Source of the DNA: Pedobacter zeae
GTDB taxonomy: Bacteria; Bacteroidota; Bacteroidia; Sphingobacteriales; Sphingobacteriaceae
Reading direction: 5' to 3'
DNA length: 64,000 bases
Assembly (NCBI RefSeq): GCF_014196715.1
Contig: NZ_JACIEF010000002.1
Location: 1 to 64,000, forward strand
Shown: positions 54,401 to 63,655 of the stretch, piece by piece
Layout of the letters: the number at the start of each line of letters is the position of its first letter
Numbering within the stretch: the first letter of the stretch is position 1
Program-made: the position numbers and the translations under genes
The notes under the pieces: model-generated
What the model was told of the DNA's origin: nothing
Databases searched by the model: none
What the model saw: the letters and a program-made list of their open reading frames with translations, nothing else

Positions 54401-55044
54401 ATAAGCTGCTGGTGTACAAAAATGCCGGGCTTGACGCTAATGGCATGACCCTGGTGTACGACCAGAATGGAAACAAGGTTGCCCCAAATACGAATTTGAA
54501 TTCCATTGATGCCCTGATCAACGCAGGAAGGACTACAGCTCCGCATTTTGGCAGTTATACGCAGAGCATGAGATTCAAGGATTTCACCCTTATGGCCATT
54601 GCCACCTACCAGTTTGGAAGTGTATTTTTAAGGCCGACCATCAGTGCCTACCCTTCTTCCAGGACCGGTACAAGCTATGATTTGAGCGAAGATGTAGCCA
54701 GGCGCTGGCAAAAACCGGGTGATGAGCAGCTTACCAACGTTCCGGGTGTGGCCGGAACCTTTGCAACAGTAAGCCTGGCCCGTTATCAGCAGTCTGATAT
54801 CAATGTATTAAAAGGCGATTACATCAGGTTGAGAGAGCTTTCGCTCACTTATAAAATTCCGACGCAACGTTTTACCAAAGCTGTAAAAGCTGCAAATTTT
54901 GGTTTTTCTGTTAGGAACTTAGGTTTATTATGGAAGGCAAATAAAGAGGGTATCGATCCTGATTTTACGGCCGGGCTCAATTCAACAACATTGGGTCTTC
55001 CGGCAACCACTTCGTACAATTTCTCACTTAATGTTAATTTCTGA
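51457..55044 (+). CDS. SusC/RagA TonB-dependent outer-membrane transporter
   Basis: A 1195-residue TonB-dependent transporter. It has a signal (about 1-28, ending AMAQ), an STN signalling domain (about 40-105), a carboxypeptidase-regulatory-like domain (about 128-210, GKVVDETGNPLPGATLKS), a plug (about 215-340) with SIWGTRAANGVMVITTK, and a barrel ending in NVNF. The STN domain links it to the FecR/ECF pair in front. Its ligand (glycan, peptide or metal complex) cannot be told from sequence; no glycosidase lies in this operon. Confidence 0.96.
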   Translation: MKKRFTRLLGWIYLLFMSVIFVAPAMAQSGKTISVEAALNSISKKYNAKFAYEHEIVQGKTTDVENLKAKNLDEVLKRVLYPNNLLFLYVSEGNYTIVSRDKSYFAPVTGNNPTNAAPSDGFFLSGKVVDETGNPLPGATLKSNASNSVTMTDANGRFSMPVPQNAQVIGVSYVGYENYTYPVVASQSNIVIAMKLSVANQLNEVNVISTGLQKLSKERSTGSAELVTKEQIEKVPVPNLLYRLESQVPGVKININSGDNSFVYGNKQNSVSSGTRTKGSSDYNFFVRGRSTLQGESFPLIVVDGAITEYDISTINPNDVENVTFLKDAAAASIWGTRAANGVMVITTKAGKAGQAPTVNFSVNASVSNHPDLGYLRTMTSAQTIAYEEELVAKNIIIAPNNTTALSTNVATVTDLAFKLKAGTITKAAYDSEIAQLSARDSRGQIEDYLLRPATSQAYNFSIGGGNNYSTYFYSASYTKEDPYAVGTSGSRLTLTLNNTFKLFKIATLSTNLKGSFFNYKTNGIGLNSLYNPSLSTFMPYNQILDDNGNRVSYSKKFYSGWLNNALYPAGFLNWGYNALDEIENADNTQKDNNYSANINLNVPIVKGLSANAFFNTEISNSTSRNFYNDNTYYYRDLVNTFTAIPVSGKAVNSIGLSAGSGILNVGTNTTNNYTLRGQLNYDTTLGKDHQINAIAGAEIRQTQDGAGLSTMYGYNMGTGISRSVNFSTPYATLYGYTLGLGGSPSQLDKTRRYLSYYSNAAYTYRSKYTVSASVRYDDYNNFGLDRSFRATPLYSLGGKWDVYKESFMANAPWISNLAIRATNGVNGNISRSLYPFTYIALGSVDAQTGLPTASIIAPANPELRWEKTYVSNLGLDFGFLKNRITGSVEVYRKHSTDLFYNFPISGTYGVTSLTRNTSELNGKGVDLSLAGIFYTNKDWEINGRLTYAYNVNKVEDTRFIPTSSFFASPAYSGYISGYATDKLLVYKNAGLDANGMTLVYDQNGNKVAPNTNLNSIDALINAGRTTAPHFGSYTQSMRFKDFTLMAIATYQFGSVFLRPTISAYPSSRTGTSYDLSEDVARRWQKPGDEQLTNVPGVAGTFATVSLARYQQSDINVLKGDYIRLRELSLTYKIPTQRFTKAVKAANFGFSVRNLGLLWKANKEGIDPDFTAGLNSTTLGLPATTSYNFSLNVNF

Positions 55045-55054
55045 TCTTTTTGAT

Positions 55055-56452
55055 ATGAAACAGTCATATAAATTCTTTTTTATCGGTGTTGTGGCGCTCT
55101 TCGCAACAGGATGCGAAAAATATGTCGATATTAAAACGCAGGGCAACTTGGTACCCAACCAGGCGATCAATTACAGATACCTGCTTAATACACCTGCCAA
55201 CTTCGAGCAAAACACCAACCTGGGCGATTTTGCCTCTGATGAACTCAATATCGTTGATGCCGCCCAGATTAATGGCTTAACAGGGGGGCTAAACTATGGC
55301 TATTACATCAATAGCTATACCTGGAAATCGGTCATATTCCCAATCGGTACTAATTACGAACAGGACGATAACTGGAACAGGTTGTACAGCAACATTCTTT
55401 ATTGCAATACCATTATCCAGGAGTTGCCGGAAGCAAACGGAACCGATGCTGAGAAAGCAGAGATGATTGCAGAGGCAAAAGTGCACAGGGCAGATGCGTA
55501 CCTGGCGTTGGTAAATACCTATGCCAAACCCTACCAGGCAGGTTCGGCAGCTACAGACCTCGGGGTACCACTTATTTTAAAACAAACAATGAGTCAAAGT
55601 TTAAACCGCGCATCGCTGCAGGTGGTTTACAACCAGATCATTGAAGACCTGACGAGTGCCATACCGGCTTTACCCAATTCACAGGCTTACAATACCCTGC
55701 CATCAAAAGCAAGTGCCTATGGAGAGCTTGCCCGCTGTTATCTGTACATGAACGATTACGCAAACGCAAATAAATATGCCGATATGGCATTGGCGTTAAG
55801 AAGCACACTTAACGATTTGGGGGCACTTAGCAGCGTCAGCAGCGCAAATTACCCGCGCCGCATTACCGACCCCGAGATTCTGCTATCGAAGCTTGCAGCC
55901 GGAAATGCGCTTAGCTTTTCGCCAACAGCATACCGTTTGAGTGACGAAATCCTTTCCCTTCTTGGCACAGCAGATCAACGCTATCAGCTGTTAACCGTTC
56001 CGGCATCAACAATATCATCAACACTTACCGGCCGCTACAGCTACCGCGAGGCAAGGATCGGGGAAACACGTAACGTGGGGCCTAACGTACCTGAAATGAT
56101 GCTGATTAAAGCCGAATATTTCGCCCGGAATAACGATGCTGCAAATGCCATGTTATGGGTAAATAACCTGAGGATCAAAAGATTCAAGCCGGCAGATTAC
56201 GTCGCATTAACGGCCTCTTCGCCGGCAGATGCATTGGTTAAGGTAATTGAGGAGCGGAGAAGGGAATTTATTGGGCGCATGCTGCGCTGGTGGGATATGC
56301 GCAGGTTAAAAAGCGAAACAGCATTTCAGCGTACCTATACGCGTACGGTGAACGGTACCACCTATACCCTTGCGCCAAACAGCGAAAGGTATGTATTTCC
56401 GATCGCAGAATTCCTGACGAATCTGAATCCCGAACTGGAAAAAAATCCCTGA
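55055..56452 (+). CDS. SusD/RagB substrate-binding lipoprotein
   Basis: A 465-residue surface lipoprotein with lipobox ALFATGC (Cys20), partner of the SusC pore 10 bases upstream. The helical repeat region (about 100-260) has the DAYLALVNTYAKPY motif, and the C-terminal WWDMRRLKSE signature is clear. Start at 55055 gives the proper signal; an earlier ATG at 55031 adds eight residues. Binds the substrate as the lid over SusC. Confidence 0.95.
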   Translation: MKQSYKFFFIGVVALFATGCEKYVDIKTQGNLVPNQAINYRYLLNTPANFEQNTNLGDFASDELNIVDAAQINGLTGGLNYGYYINSYTWKSVIFPIGTNYEQDDNWNRLYSNILYCNTIIQELPEANGTDAEKAEMIAEAKVHRADAYLALVNTYAKPYQAGSAATDLGVPLILKQTMSQSLNRASLQVVYNQIIEDLTSAIPALPNSQAYNTLPSKASAYGELARCYLYMNDYANANKYADMALALRSTLNDLGALSSVSSANYPRRITDPEILLSKLAAGNALSFSPTAYRLSDEILSLLGTADQRYQLLTVPASTISSTLTGRYSYREARIGETRNVGPNVPEMMLIKAEYFARNNDAANAMLWVNNLRIKRFKPADYVALTASSPADALVKVIEERRREFIGRMLRWWDMRRLKSETAFQRTYTRTVNGTTYTLAPNSERYVFPIAEFLTNLNPELEKNP

Positions 56453-56478
56453 GTAAAACAATAACAACACAAATAAAT

Positions 56479-56503
56479 GCTGCCGGGCACCGAGCCCGGC
56501 AGC
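56479..56503 (+). promoter_or_regulatory. Strong hairpin between susD and the TlpA-like gene
   Basis: GCTGCCGGGC (56479-56488) and GCCCGGCAGC (56494-56503) form a perfect GC-rich 10-pair stem with loop ACCGA. There is no T-run, so it is not a normal terminator. It can shield the susC-susD mRNA from decay or reduce read-through into the downstream gene. Confidence 0.7.
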
Positions 56504-56517
56504 TAAACCGATCCCCA

Positions 56518-58518
56518 ATGAAAAAAAGAGTTCAAAAATCAGCCCTGTTCTTAATTACGCTCTCGCTATGGGCAGCTGCGGCATTTGCCCAAACACCCGG
56601 CAGCTTCCGCATTGTTCCGGAAAGGGCTAATCCGGGCCAGGAGATTGAAATCGTTTACGATGCGGCAGGCACCATACTGAACAACCGGAAAAATGTAAGG
56701 GCAGTGGTTTATGCTTACCGGAACTACAAGTGGTATGCATCAGACCTGAACTTAAGCGCCACTGGTAAGGTTTGGAAGGCGCCGTACAAGGTGCCGGCCG
56801 ACTGCGGAATAATCGCGGTGAAATTTAAGGCCGATACACTGGTAGACAATAATAAAGAAGCGGGGTATTTTACCATGTTCCTGGATAAAGACCGCGCAGG
56901 TGCAATGGCAAAGGGTGCCTATGCCGGATGGGGGCTGGCACGTTCCCCGAAATACGGAATGGACATTCCGGGTTATATTAAATTTGAGGGCATCAGTGAT
57001 TCGGCAACCTACCACTGGTTAAATCAGGAGATCAGCTTTAACCAATCGGCAAAATCAGTCCTTGTTTATCCTTATGCACTGGCCACAAAGGCAACCTATA
57101 AAAATGATGCCGGGCCGCGATTACAAAGGGTGCTCAATTATCTTAGAAGAGCCGATGCCAGTGAGACAGATTTACTAAACGCCAGAAGAATACTCCTCCG
57201 GATCATGCAAGATAAGGCTGCTGCCGATTCAGTTGATCAGGTCATGCTACAACGTTTCCCAAAGGGTAGCCTGGCCCGTTTGCATGCTTTTAAAGCGATG
57301 CCGGTAGGGTCGGATGTGAACCTGCTCTTAAAGGCTAACAGGCAGTTTTTGATCGATTTTCCGGAACAAGGGGGCAATGAAGAATTTGCCCGCGAAAACA
57401 GGATAGATTATCCGACGATTTATCAGAACATCATTGTTTTGGGCGCTTATGCCGATAAGAACTATGCCGAGCTGGATAAATACATCGGGAAAATGCCTTT
57501 TAGCATGTTGCCAACGCTTTATTATAAAATTGTAGAAATTCCCTTCAGCAGGAAAGAAGTAACGGAAAAAGCACTGCTTCCGGTTTCTGAAAAAATAATA
57601 AAAAGAATCGAAATGCTCAGGGATAACCGCCCGGATGAATACGCTTATTTTTCTCCGGAAGAGTGGGTTAAATTCGTAAACGGATCTATCGCCAAACGCA
57701 TTTTGCCGATTCACGCTCATTTATTAAATACAGCGGGCCGTTACCAACAGGCATTGGCTTATGCCAACCAATCTAAATTATTGCTTGGGTACACCAGTGC
57801 TACCCTGAACGCAGAATTGGCCAGCATATTAACCCACCTTGGCAACAAGCCGGCGCTCAGAACCCTTTTAGAAAAAAGCGTTTTTGAAAACCAGAGCAGT
57901 GCCGAAATGCTATCGATGCTTAAGGATATGTACATCAAAAGAACCGGCAGTGAGAAGGGTTACGACCAATATTTAAACGGTTTGAGAAATAGCGCCGGGG
58001 GCGAGAAAATGGCTGAGGAAATCAAAAAAGAAATGTTCAGCAAGCCGATGGTCGATTTTGCTATGGAAGATCTGAACGGCGCAACCGTGAAGTTGGGCGA
58101 CCTAAAAGGAAAAACCGTGGTTTTCGATTTCTGGGCAACCTGGTGTGTGCCCTGTAAAGCATCCTTTCCGGGAATGAAATTGGCTGTCGACAAATATGCA
58201 GGCGATCCAAATGTTGTTTTCTACTTTGTAGATACCGAAGAACGTTCGGCAAATTATAAAGCAGAGGTGGCCCGATATATTAAAGATAATCATTACAATT
58301 TTAATGTGTTGTTTGATAATAAAGCAAAAGATGCCAAAGCTACCGGCGAAGTATTCGAACGCGTTTGCAAGGCATTTAACCTCTCGGGGATCCCGCAAAA
58401 AATAATTGTAGATTCCAATGGAAATGCCCGTTTCATTACGGTTGGTTTTAAAGGCAGCGCTACCGAACTGGCAGACGAGATTTCTGCTATGGTGGATATG
58501 ACAAAAACAGGCAAATAA
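56518..58518 (+). CDS. Exported TlpA-like thioredoxin-fold protein with large N-terminal region
   Basis: A 666-residue exported protein (signal about 1-25, AAAAFAQ). Residues about 28-125 form a beta domain, then a helical, TPR-like region (about 180-500). The TlpA/thioredoxin domain (about 515-660) has FWATWCVPCK with Cys543 and Cys546. This fits periplasmic disulfide reduction of a cargo or partner. Start at 56518 is chosen because it begins at the signal; the open frame upstream has no domain features and overlaps susD. It overlaps the next gene by one base. TlpA-like proteins often follow SusC/SusD in Bacteroidota. Confidence 0.9.
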   Translation: MKKRVQKSALFLITLSLWAAAAFAQTPGSFRIVPERANPGQEIEIVYDAAGTILNNRKNVRAVVYAYRNYKWYASDLNLSATGKVWKAPYKVPADCGIIAVKFKADTLVDNNKEAGYFTMFLDKDRAGAMAKGAYAGWGLARSPKYGMDIPGYIKFEGISDSATYHWLNQEISFNQSAKSVLVYPYALATKATYKNDAGPRLQRVLNYLRRADASETDLLNARRILLRIMQDKAAADSVDQVMLQRFPKGSLARLHAFKAMPVGSDVNLLLKANRQFLIDFPEQGGNEEFARENRIDYPTIYQNIIVLGAYADKNYAELDKYIGKMPFSMLPTLYYKIVEIPFSRKEVTEKALLPVSEKIIKRIEMLRDNRPDEYAYFSPEEWVKFVNGSIAKRILPIHAHLLNTAGRYQQALAYANQSKLLLGYTSATLNAELASILTHLGNKPALRTLLEKSVFENQSSAEMLSMLKDMYIKRTGSEKGYDQYLNGLRNSAGGEKMAEEIKKEMFSKPMVDFAMEDLNGATVKLGDLKGKTVVFDFWATWCVPCKASFPGMKLAVDKYAGDPNVVFYFVDTEERSANYKAEVARYIKDNHYNFNVLFDNKAKDAKATGEVFERVCKAFNLSGIPQKIIVDSNGNARFITVGFKGSATELADEISAMVDMTKTGK

Positions 58519-59603
58519 TGAGGTATTTCGCTTTTATTTTTCTGCTCTTTTCGGTCTTTGCTTGCAGTGCGAAGGGAGAAAGGGTTTTTAAGGTCACGTC
58601 AGATAGTGTTCGCTTTAAAAGCGCCGATGGGAAAATTGTGTTTGGCGGTACCTTGAGCAAACCGGTTGGCAAAAAATCGTTCCCAACTTTGGTGATGGTA
58701 TCGGGCACGGGCAAGCAGGACCGCAACGGTACCATGGCCGGACACCGGATTTTTGAGCAGATGGCCAACTATCTTGCAGCACAGGGCATTGCCATGTTGC
58801 GTACCGACGACAGGGGTGTTGGCACCACCACGGGAGTTTATGAAACGGCCACCACGGGCGATTTTGCTACAGATGCACTTGCCGCAGTGGCCTACCTCAA
58901 ATCGAGAAAAGATATCGATCCTGATAAAATCGGTTTGATGGGACACAGCGAGGGCGGAGCAGCCATCTCCATTGCAGCCGCTGAAAGTAAAGCTGTTAAA
59001 TTTTTAGTGAGTATTGCCGGTTTAGCCATGAGCGGATTGGATGCCCAGCTTAAACAGAACGCAGATCTTGTTGCGGCATCGGCATTGCCTGATTACGATA
59101 AGAAACGCTCAAATGAAATTAATGCCATTATGTTTAAAACCGCTTATCGTTATGCAAATTCCGATAGCCTGGAAATGAAGCTTAACGAGGCTTACCAGCA
59201 ATGGAAAGTTAAGGATGATGCCTATTTCAAAACCCTGAATATCCAGTTTGACCATTTCCGTTTTCCGATTTATAGTTATGTGCAAAACTCGAAAGGGGCC
59301 TGGTACCGCTATTTTATACGGTATGATGCCGAAAAAACCATTCGTCAGGTCAAAGTTCCAATCCTTGCCATTAATGGCGATAAAGATTTAATGGTAGCTG
59401 CAGATGATAACCTGGCCAATTGGAAAAAATTTGCATCGGAGGGAGGAAACAGGAAGGTAACCACAGTGAAAATTCAGGGCTTGAACCATTTACTATTGCC
59501 TTGCGAAAGTTGTGATAATAAAGAAATTTCGAAAATCCAGGCAGGCGTTTCAATAGCGGTACTTACCTTAATTAAAGATTGGATTTATAAAACGATCAGG
59601 TAA
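58518..59603 (+). CDS. Alpha/beta hydrolase lipoprotein
   Basis: A 361-residue alpha/beta hydrolase with a lipoprotein signal (SVFAC, Cys16). The nucleophile is Ser144 in GHSEGG; Asp in INGDKDLMV and His in GLNHLLLP complete the triad. It is anchored in the periplasm or outer membrane and probably hydrolyses an ester or amide from the substrate imported by the SusC/SusD pair. Its ATG overlaps the stop of the TlpA-like gene (TAATG), so translation is coupled. Confidence 0.9.
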   Translation: MRYFAFIFLLFSVFACSAKGERVFKVTSDSVRFKSADGKIVFGGTLSKPVGKKSFPTLVMVSGTGKQDRNGTMAGHRIFEQMANYLAAQGIAMLRTDDRGVGTTTGVYETATTGDFATDALAAVAYLKSRKDIDPDKIGLMGHSEGGAAISIAAAESKAVKFLVSIAGLAMSGLDAQLKQNADLVAASALPDYDKKRSNEINAIMFKTAYRYANSDSLEMKLNEAYQQWKVKDDAYFKTLNIQFDHFRFPIYSYVQNSKGAWYRYFIRYDAEKTIRQVKVPILAINGDKDLMVAADDNLANWKKFASEGGNRKVTTVKIQGLNHLLLPCESCDNKEISKIQAGVSIAVLTLIKDWIYKTIR

Positions 59604-59644
59604 TCATAAAGATAAATGAGTAGAAGTATAGTTTAGTTAATGAT

Positions 59645-59675
59645 GAAGGCCAGGATGGATGTCCTGGCTTCTTAT
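59645..59675. terminator. Terminator of the SusC/SusD operon
   Basis: GAAG-G-CCAGGA (59645-59655) pairs with TCCTGGCTTC (59662-59671) with one bulged G, followed by TTATTG. It lies 41 bases after the hydrolase stop and also 35 bases before the end of the convergent LytTR gene. Confidence 0.75.
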
Positions 59676-59709
59676 TGTGTTTTCTCCATGAAATTGATGA
59701 TTACCAAAC

Positions 59710-60387
59710 CTAAATACCTAACTTCTCCAATAATTGCTTTTTATAGGCTTGTCCGATGGGAATAAATTGCTGGTCGTTGAGGACCAGGCTATCCTGTACA
59801 ATGCGGGCAACAACTAATTTATTAACCAGGTAAGAGCGGTGCGACTGGATGAAATATTTCTGGTTCAACTTGCCCAAAATTCCCTTCAGCGTATGATAGA
59901 GCAAATGCGTTCCAGTAGTGGTGATGATTTTTATATAGTCTTTGCTGCCCTCAATTAATTTAATGTCCTGCTGTCTGATCGTGAGGTAGCCATCTTTTGT
60001 CCTGATCACCAGCTGGTCTTCAAAGGTATTGCCTGCTTCAATCTTTGGCGAAAGCCTGTCAATAGCCTTCATAAATCTCTCGTACGAAAAAGGCTTTAAA
60101 AGATAATCGGCCACACCCAGCTCAAAACCTTCGAAGGCGTAGTCTTTAAAGGCAGTTGTAAAAATGGTATTGGGCCTATGTTTTAGCGCTTTCAGAAAGC
60201 TCACGCCGTTAATGAGCGGCATTTCGATGTCCAGAAAAAGCAAATCAACCTGATGGTTTCCCAGATATTCGAATGCTTCTACAGCGTTTCTGAACTGCGC
60301 TACCAGCGTCATGCCGGGAGTTTGTGCGATATAATGTTTCAGCACATCATGCGCAAATGGCTCATCGTCTAAAATTACACACTTCAT
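59710..60387 (-). CDS. LytTR-family response regulator
   Basis: A 225-residue response regulator: receiver domain with Asp53 in LLFLDIEMP and the DDEP acidic pocket at 7-10, then a LytTR DNA-binding domain (about 125-222, YIKIITTTGTHLLYHTLKGI, FIQSHRSYLVN). It overlaps its kinase gene by four bases (ATGA), so the pair is co-translated. Confidence 0.94.
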   Translation of the reverse strand: MKCVILDDEPFAHDVLKHYIAQTPGMTLVAQFRNAVEAFEYLGNHQVDLLFLDIEMPLINGVSFLKALKHRPNTIFTTAFKDYAFEGFELGVADYLLKPFSYERFMKAIDRLSPKIEAGNTFEDQLVIRTKDGYLTIRQQDIKLIEGSKDYIKIITTTGTHLLYHTLKGILGKLNQKYFIQSHRSYLVNKLVVARIVQDSLVLNDQQFIPIGQAYKKQLLEKLGI

Positions 60388-61439
60388 TTCAAGGTTATGC
60401 TGAGGTCTGCTGTATACATCCCGTTTAATTCCTGTACCCGGAGCTTATGTTTGCCCGGGTAATAGAGTTCCAGTCTTTTTCTAATGTTCACCAATCCTAT
60501 ACCGCCCCGGCTGCTTTTTAAGGGCTGGGGTGGCAACATCTCATTTTCTATTTTGAAGAACAAACCCTGTTGATCCAACAACAATCCGGCCGTAACGCCA
60601 GCCTTATTCTCCAGTTTGTGCCTGCCATGCTTAAACGCATTTTCTACCAAAGGCAAAAATAAGAGCGGAGGCACTTTCATATCCGGTATGGTTTCGGGGA
60701 TGTTAAACCGGATTGAAGCCTCCGGAAATTTTTTCTGCTCAATCTCGAAATATCCCTTTAAGAAATTAACTTCTTCGCTTAGCGGTACCTCTTCCTGGTT
60801 ACCATCATACAAAATATACTGCATCATTTGCGACAGCAATAAAATAAACCTGGAGGTATCTTTAGATTGTACCAGGCTCATGCCGTATAAACTGTTCAGC
60901 GTATTGAACAGAAAATGAGGTTGGAGCTGTGCCTTTAACAGGTCTAACTGGAGCTTCAAATGGTCGGTTTCTACCTTGTGCCGCATTACTTCGTTCTGGT
61001 AGGAGAACCTCGAGAAAGCGATGCTTAAAAAGGCTATCGAATCCGTCATGATCAGGTTCCAGTCTGAAAAGAAGCCCCTGTGCTGGTGGTCGAAATAGGC
61101 GTATACCGGATTACCATAGGTAAACTGCCTGAAAATCCAGGCCAGGAACATGTTGATGTAGGGCGTCATAAAGATGAAGTATACTACCGTGATCAGTATA
61201 AGGGCAATATATTTTTTCAGGTGCAGCAGTTTCGGAATGGCCCACCGGTAATAGGGAATAATGGGTAATGTGCTGCAAATTCCAAACAGGCAGATCATGG
61301 GATAAGGGAAATCGTTACCAGGAATTCGCTGTAATCCCGAATTTTCGATCAGGTAAGAATATTTATATAATGTGACATAAAATACCCAGATCAGGATTTC
61401 GAATATGGTGGAGAAGTTGAAGGCTGTTCTTTTGTTCAC
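60384..61439 (-). CDS. LytS-type sensor histidine kinase
   Basis: A 351-residue kinase with four membrane helices in the first 150 residues. His175 in LQPHFLFNTLNSLY is the phosphorylation site and the ATPase domain spans about 265-350 (PLVENAFKHG, GGIGLVNIRKRL). The frame starts with GTG at 61439; no ATG lies between the upstream stop codon and residue 48, so GTG is the likely start. It has no large periplasmic sensor, so the signal may be membrane-related. Confidence 0.93.
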   Translation of the reverse strand: MNKRTAFNFSTIFEILIWVFYVTLYKYSYLIENSGLQRIPGNDFPYPMICLFGICSTLPIIPYYRWAIPKLLHLKKYIALILITVVYFIFMTPYINMFLAWIFRQFTYGNPVYAYFDHQHRGFFSDWNLIMTDSIAFLSIAFSRFSYQNEVMRHKVETDHLKLQLDLLKAQLQPHFLFNTLNSLYGMSLVQSKDTSRFILLLSQMMQYILYDGNQEEVPLSEEVNFLKGYFEIEQKKFPEASIRFNIPETIPDMKVPPLLFLPLVENAFKHGRHKLENKAGVTAGLLLDQQGLFFKIENEMLPPQPLKSSRGGIGLVNIRKRLELYYPGKHKLRVQELNGMYTADLSITLK

Positions 61440-61610
61440 CTTCCAAAAATCGCTAAAATAGTTGAAATAGTTTTTACCGCCCGACTAACCTCCCGTTTTG
61501 CACGACGAACAGGCGCCCAGGTTGATTGATCGTGCAGGCAAAGCCTGTAGTCGGATTTTTTTCATGCTACCGGTAAATGCTCATTCTTTTGCTTCATAAA
61601 ATAATACATC

Positions 61611-62909
61611 ATGAAACACATTACCTTAATAAGCATTTGCCTGGTCATCATTTTTCTGTCCAACAGCCAGGCCGTCTTCGCCCAGCAAAAAGATACGGTG
61701 GCGAAATTAACTGTTGTCCAAAAAAAATCGCTGAAGAACGTCTCGCTTGAAAGCTATGAAAAATTTAAAGCCTCCGTTAAACCCTTAATTGCCGAAATGG
61801 GGGAGAAGCAGATTGTAGGCCTGGGAGAAGGAACGCACGGAACGGCAGAGTTTTATAAACTCCGGTATTATATCAGCAGGATATTGATCGAGGAAAAAGG
61901 ATTTAATCATGTTGCTTTCGAGAATGATGTTGCCGAGATGTGGTTAATGAACCAGCAGTTAAACCAGGCAACCGATGTTACTGCGTTGATGAAAAAATAC
62001 ATGATCGGAATCTGGCAGAACAAAGAAACAAAGGAACTGCTGGATTGGATCAGGGTATATAATCAAAGCCACAAAAAAAAGGTTTCGGTAAACGGTATAG
62101 ACTTCCCGGTTCAAAAGCCTGACGTTGATATGATCACGCTTTTGCTTAAAAAAGCAGGTATGAACAGTTTCCCGAAAGCAGTTGAGCGTTTGAGTGCTGC
62201 TGCCAATCTCCAAGATGCGGCCTGGTTTGGCATGAACCAAAAAGATTTTAAGGTAGATTGGAAGTTACTGAACCAATATTGCGGCCAGGCCTATTTCACC
62301 GCCGATTCCCTGGAACAGCAAGTTAAAAAAACAGAAATGGAAACAAGCCTCCGGTCTGATCTGCTGTTGGCGATTAGCAATCTTAAACAGGGATTTGAGC
62401 CGTTTAAGCCAAAATCCCAATATGTACCGAGAGATAGCATCATGGCCCACAATACCGCTTTGATGATAAAAGGAAAGGAAGATAAAGTGATTATCTGGGC
62501 ACACGATGCCCACCTTGGGAAAAAAGAGATATATGATAATTCTGTTGGCGGAACGGGAAAATACCTGCTAAAACTATTTCCCAACAATTATTTCGTTCTG
62601 GGTACAGGGACGGCGATCGGTGAATTTGGGGCAACAACCGATGCGCGGGCTGTAAACACCACTGTGATGTTGCCCTATCAACTAGAAGAGCCGATCAAAG
62701 GTTCATGGGAGGAATTACTGGGTACATTGACCAAAAAAAACGTCTATTTCTTCACTAAAGCCTTTAACCCCAATAACCTGGTCAAACCACAGCGATTTGT
62801 AGGCTATGGTACCAAAAGCAGTGTGAGTTTGTACGATAAGGTGAATTTGGCAGCGTTATATGATGCTTTTCTTTTCATTAAAGAAAGCCATGCACCAACG
62901 GCGCTTTGA
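61611..62909 (+). CDS. Exported erythromycin-esterase-family protein
   Basis: A 432-residue exported protein (signal about 1-24, QAVFAQ) of the EreA/EreB fold. The family motif GLGEGTHGTAEFYKLR (about 70-85) and VAFENDVAEM carry the catalytic His/Glu residues; IIWAHDAHLGKKE contributes another active-site histidine. Family members hydrolyse macrolide lactones, but most Bacteroidota homologues have unknown substrates, so resistance is not implied. It lies between two LytTR pairs, divergent from the first and convergent with the second. Confidence 0.9.
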   Translation: MKHITLISICLVIIFLSNSQAVFAQQKDTVAKLTVVQKKSLKNVSLESYEKFKASVKPLIAEMGEKQIVGLGEGTHGTAEFYKLRYYISRILIEEKGFNHVAFENDVAEMWLMNQQLNQATDVTALMKKYMIGIWQNKETKELLDWIRVYNQSHKKKVSVNGIDFPVQKPDVDMITLLLKKAGMNSFPKAVERLSAAANLQDAAWFGMNQKDFKVDWKLLNQYCGQAYFTADSLEQQVKKTEMETSLRSDLLLAISNLKQGFEPFKPKSQYVPRDSIMAHNTALMIKGKEDKVIIWAHDAHLGKKEIYDNSVGGTGKYLLKLFPNNYFVLGTGTAIGEFGATTDARAVNTTVMLPYQLEEPIKGSWEELLGTLTKKNVYFFTKAFNPNNLVKPQRFVGYGTKSSVSLYDKVNLAALYDAFLFIKESHAPTAL

Positions 62910-62943
62910 TTTTGGCAGGTAATGTGTGCTTCCAAAACAAAAA

Positions 62944-62968
62944 ACCTGAACCCCAAACCAGGTGCTTT
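62944..62968 (-). terminator. Weak terminator of the second LytTR pair
   Basis: On the minus strand ACCTG and CAGGT (62963-62944) pair around a ten-base loop, followed by TTTTTTG. It lies 15 bases after the response-regulator stop. The stem is short, so confidence is limited. Confidence 0.4.
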
Positions 62969-62977
62969 TAAGCAGTT

Positions 62978-63655
62978 TTATTTTAACAAATCTTTATAGG
63001 TTCTTCCAATGGGTAATTGCTTGCCGCCTTTTACCTGAACACTTTGGGCACCTATGGAGACAATATCTTTTTTTCTTACAATATACGATTTGTGAATGCG
63101 GACAAATCCCAGTTCGCCATTTTTGTTCATGAAATCTGAAAGCCGTTGTAATACAAGATACTGCTTAAACCTGGTTACGATTTTAATATATTCACGAAAT
63201 CCTTCGATCCACTGTATATCATCCAATAAAACCCTATTCAATTTGTAGTCAGATTTAAATGTCAGGTAGGATTGTTCTGCTTCAGATGCCGAAAATTTCA
63301 AATAGTCAATAGCCTTTTGAACTGCTTTTTTGAACCGGTCAGGAAAAACAGGTTTAACCAGGTAGTCGATAACGTCCATATCGAAAGCTTTGGCAGCATA
63401 GGTCGGATCAGCAGTAATGAAGATACAGAGTTTACCTTTTGGAACCAATGCCAGGAAGTCTGTTCCGGATAAGCCAGGCATCTCAATATCGAGGATCAAT
63501 AGTTCTACAGATTCCAATAATAGGTCATCCAGGGCTTCTCTGGGATCTAAAAAGGTATCCATGAGTTCAATTTCGGGCATGTCCAAACAATATTTTTTGA
63601 TGAGTTCCAGCGCAGGAGCCTCATCATCAACATAAATGGCCTTTATCGGTTTCAT
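62978..63655 (-). CDS. LytTR-family response regulator
   Basis: A 225-residue response regulator: Asp56 in LLILDIEMPG is the phosphorylation site, with the VDDE pocket at 9-12. The LytTR domain covers about 130-225 (YIKIVTRFKQYLVLQRLSDF, FVRIHKSYIV). Similar in layout to the regulator at 59710 but clearly different in sequence. It overlaps the kinase gene upstream by four bases. Confidence 0.93.
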   Translation of the reverse strand: MKPIKAIYVDDEAPALELIKKYCLDMPEIELMDTFLDPREALDDLLLESVELLILDIEMPGLSGTDFLALVPKGKLCIFITADPTYAAKAFDMDVIDYLVKPVFPDRFKKAVQKAIDYLKFSASEAEQSYLTFKSDYKLNRVLLDDIQWIEGFREYIKIVTRFKQYLVLQRLSDFMNKNGELGFVRIHKSYIVRKKDIVSIGAQSVQVKGGKQLPIGRTYKDLLK

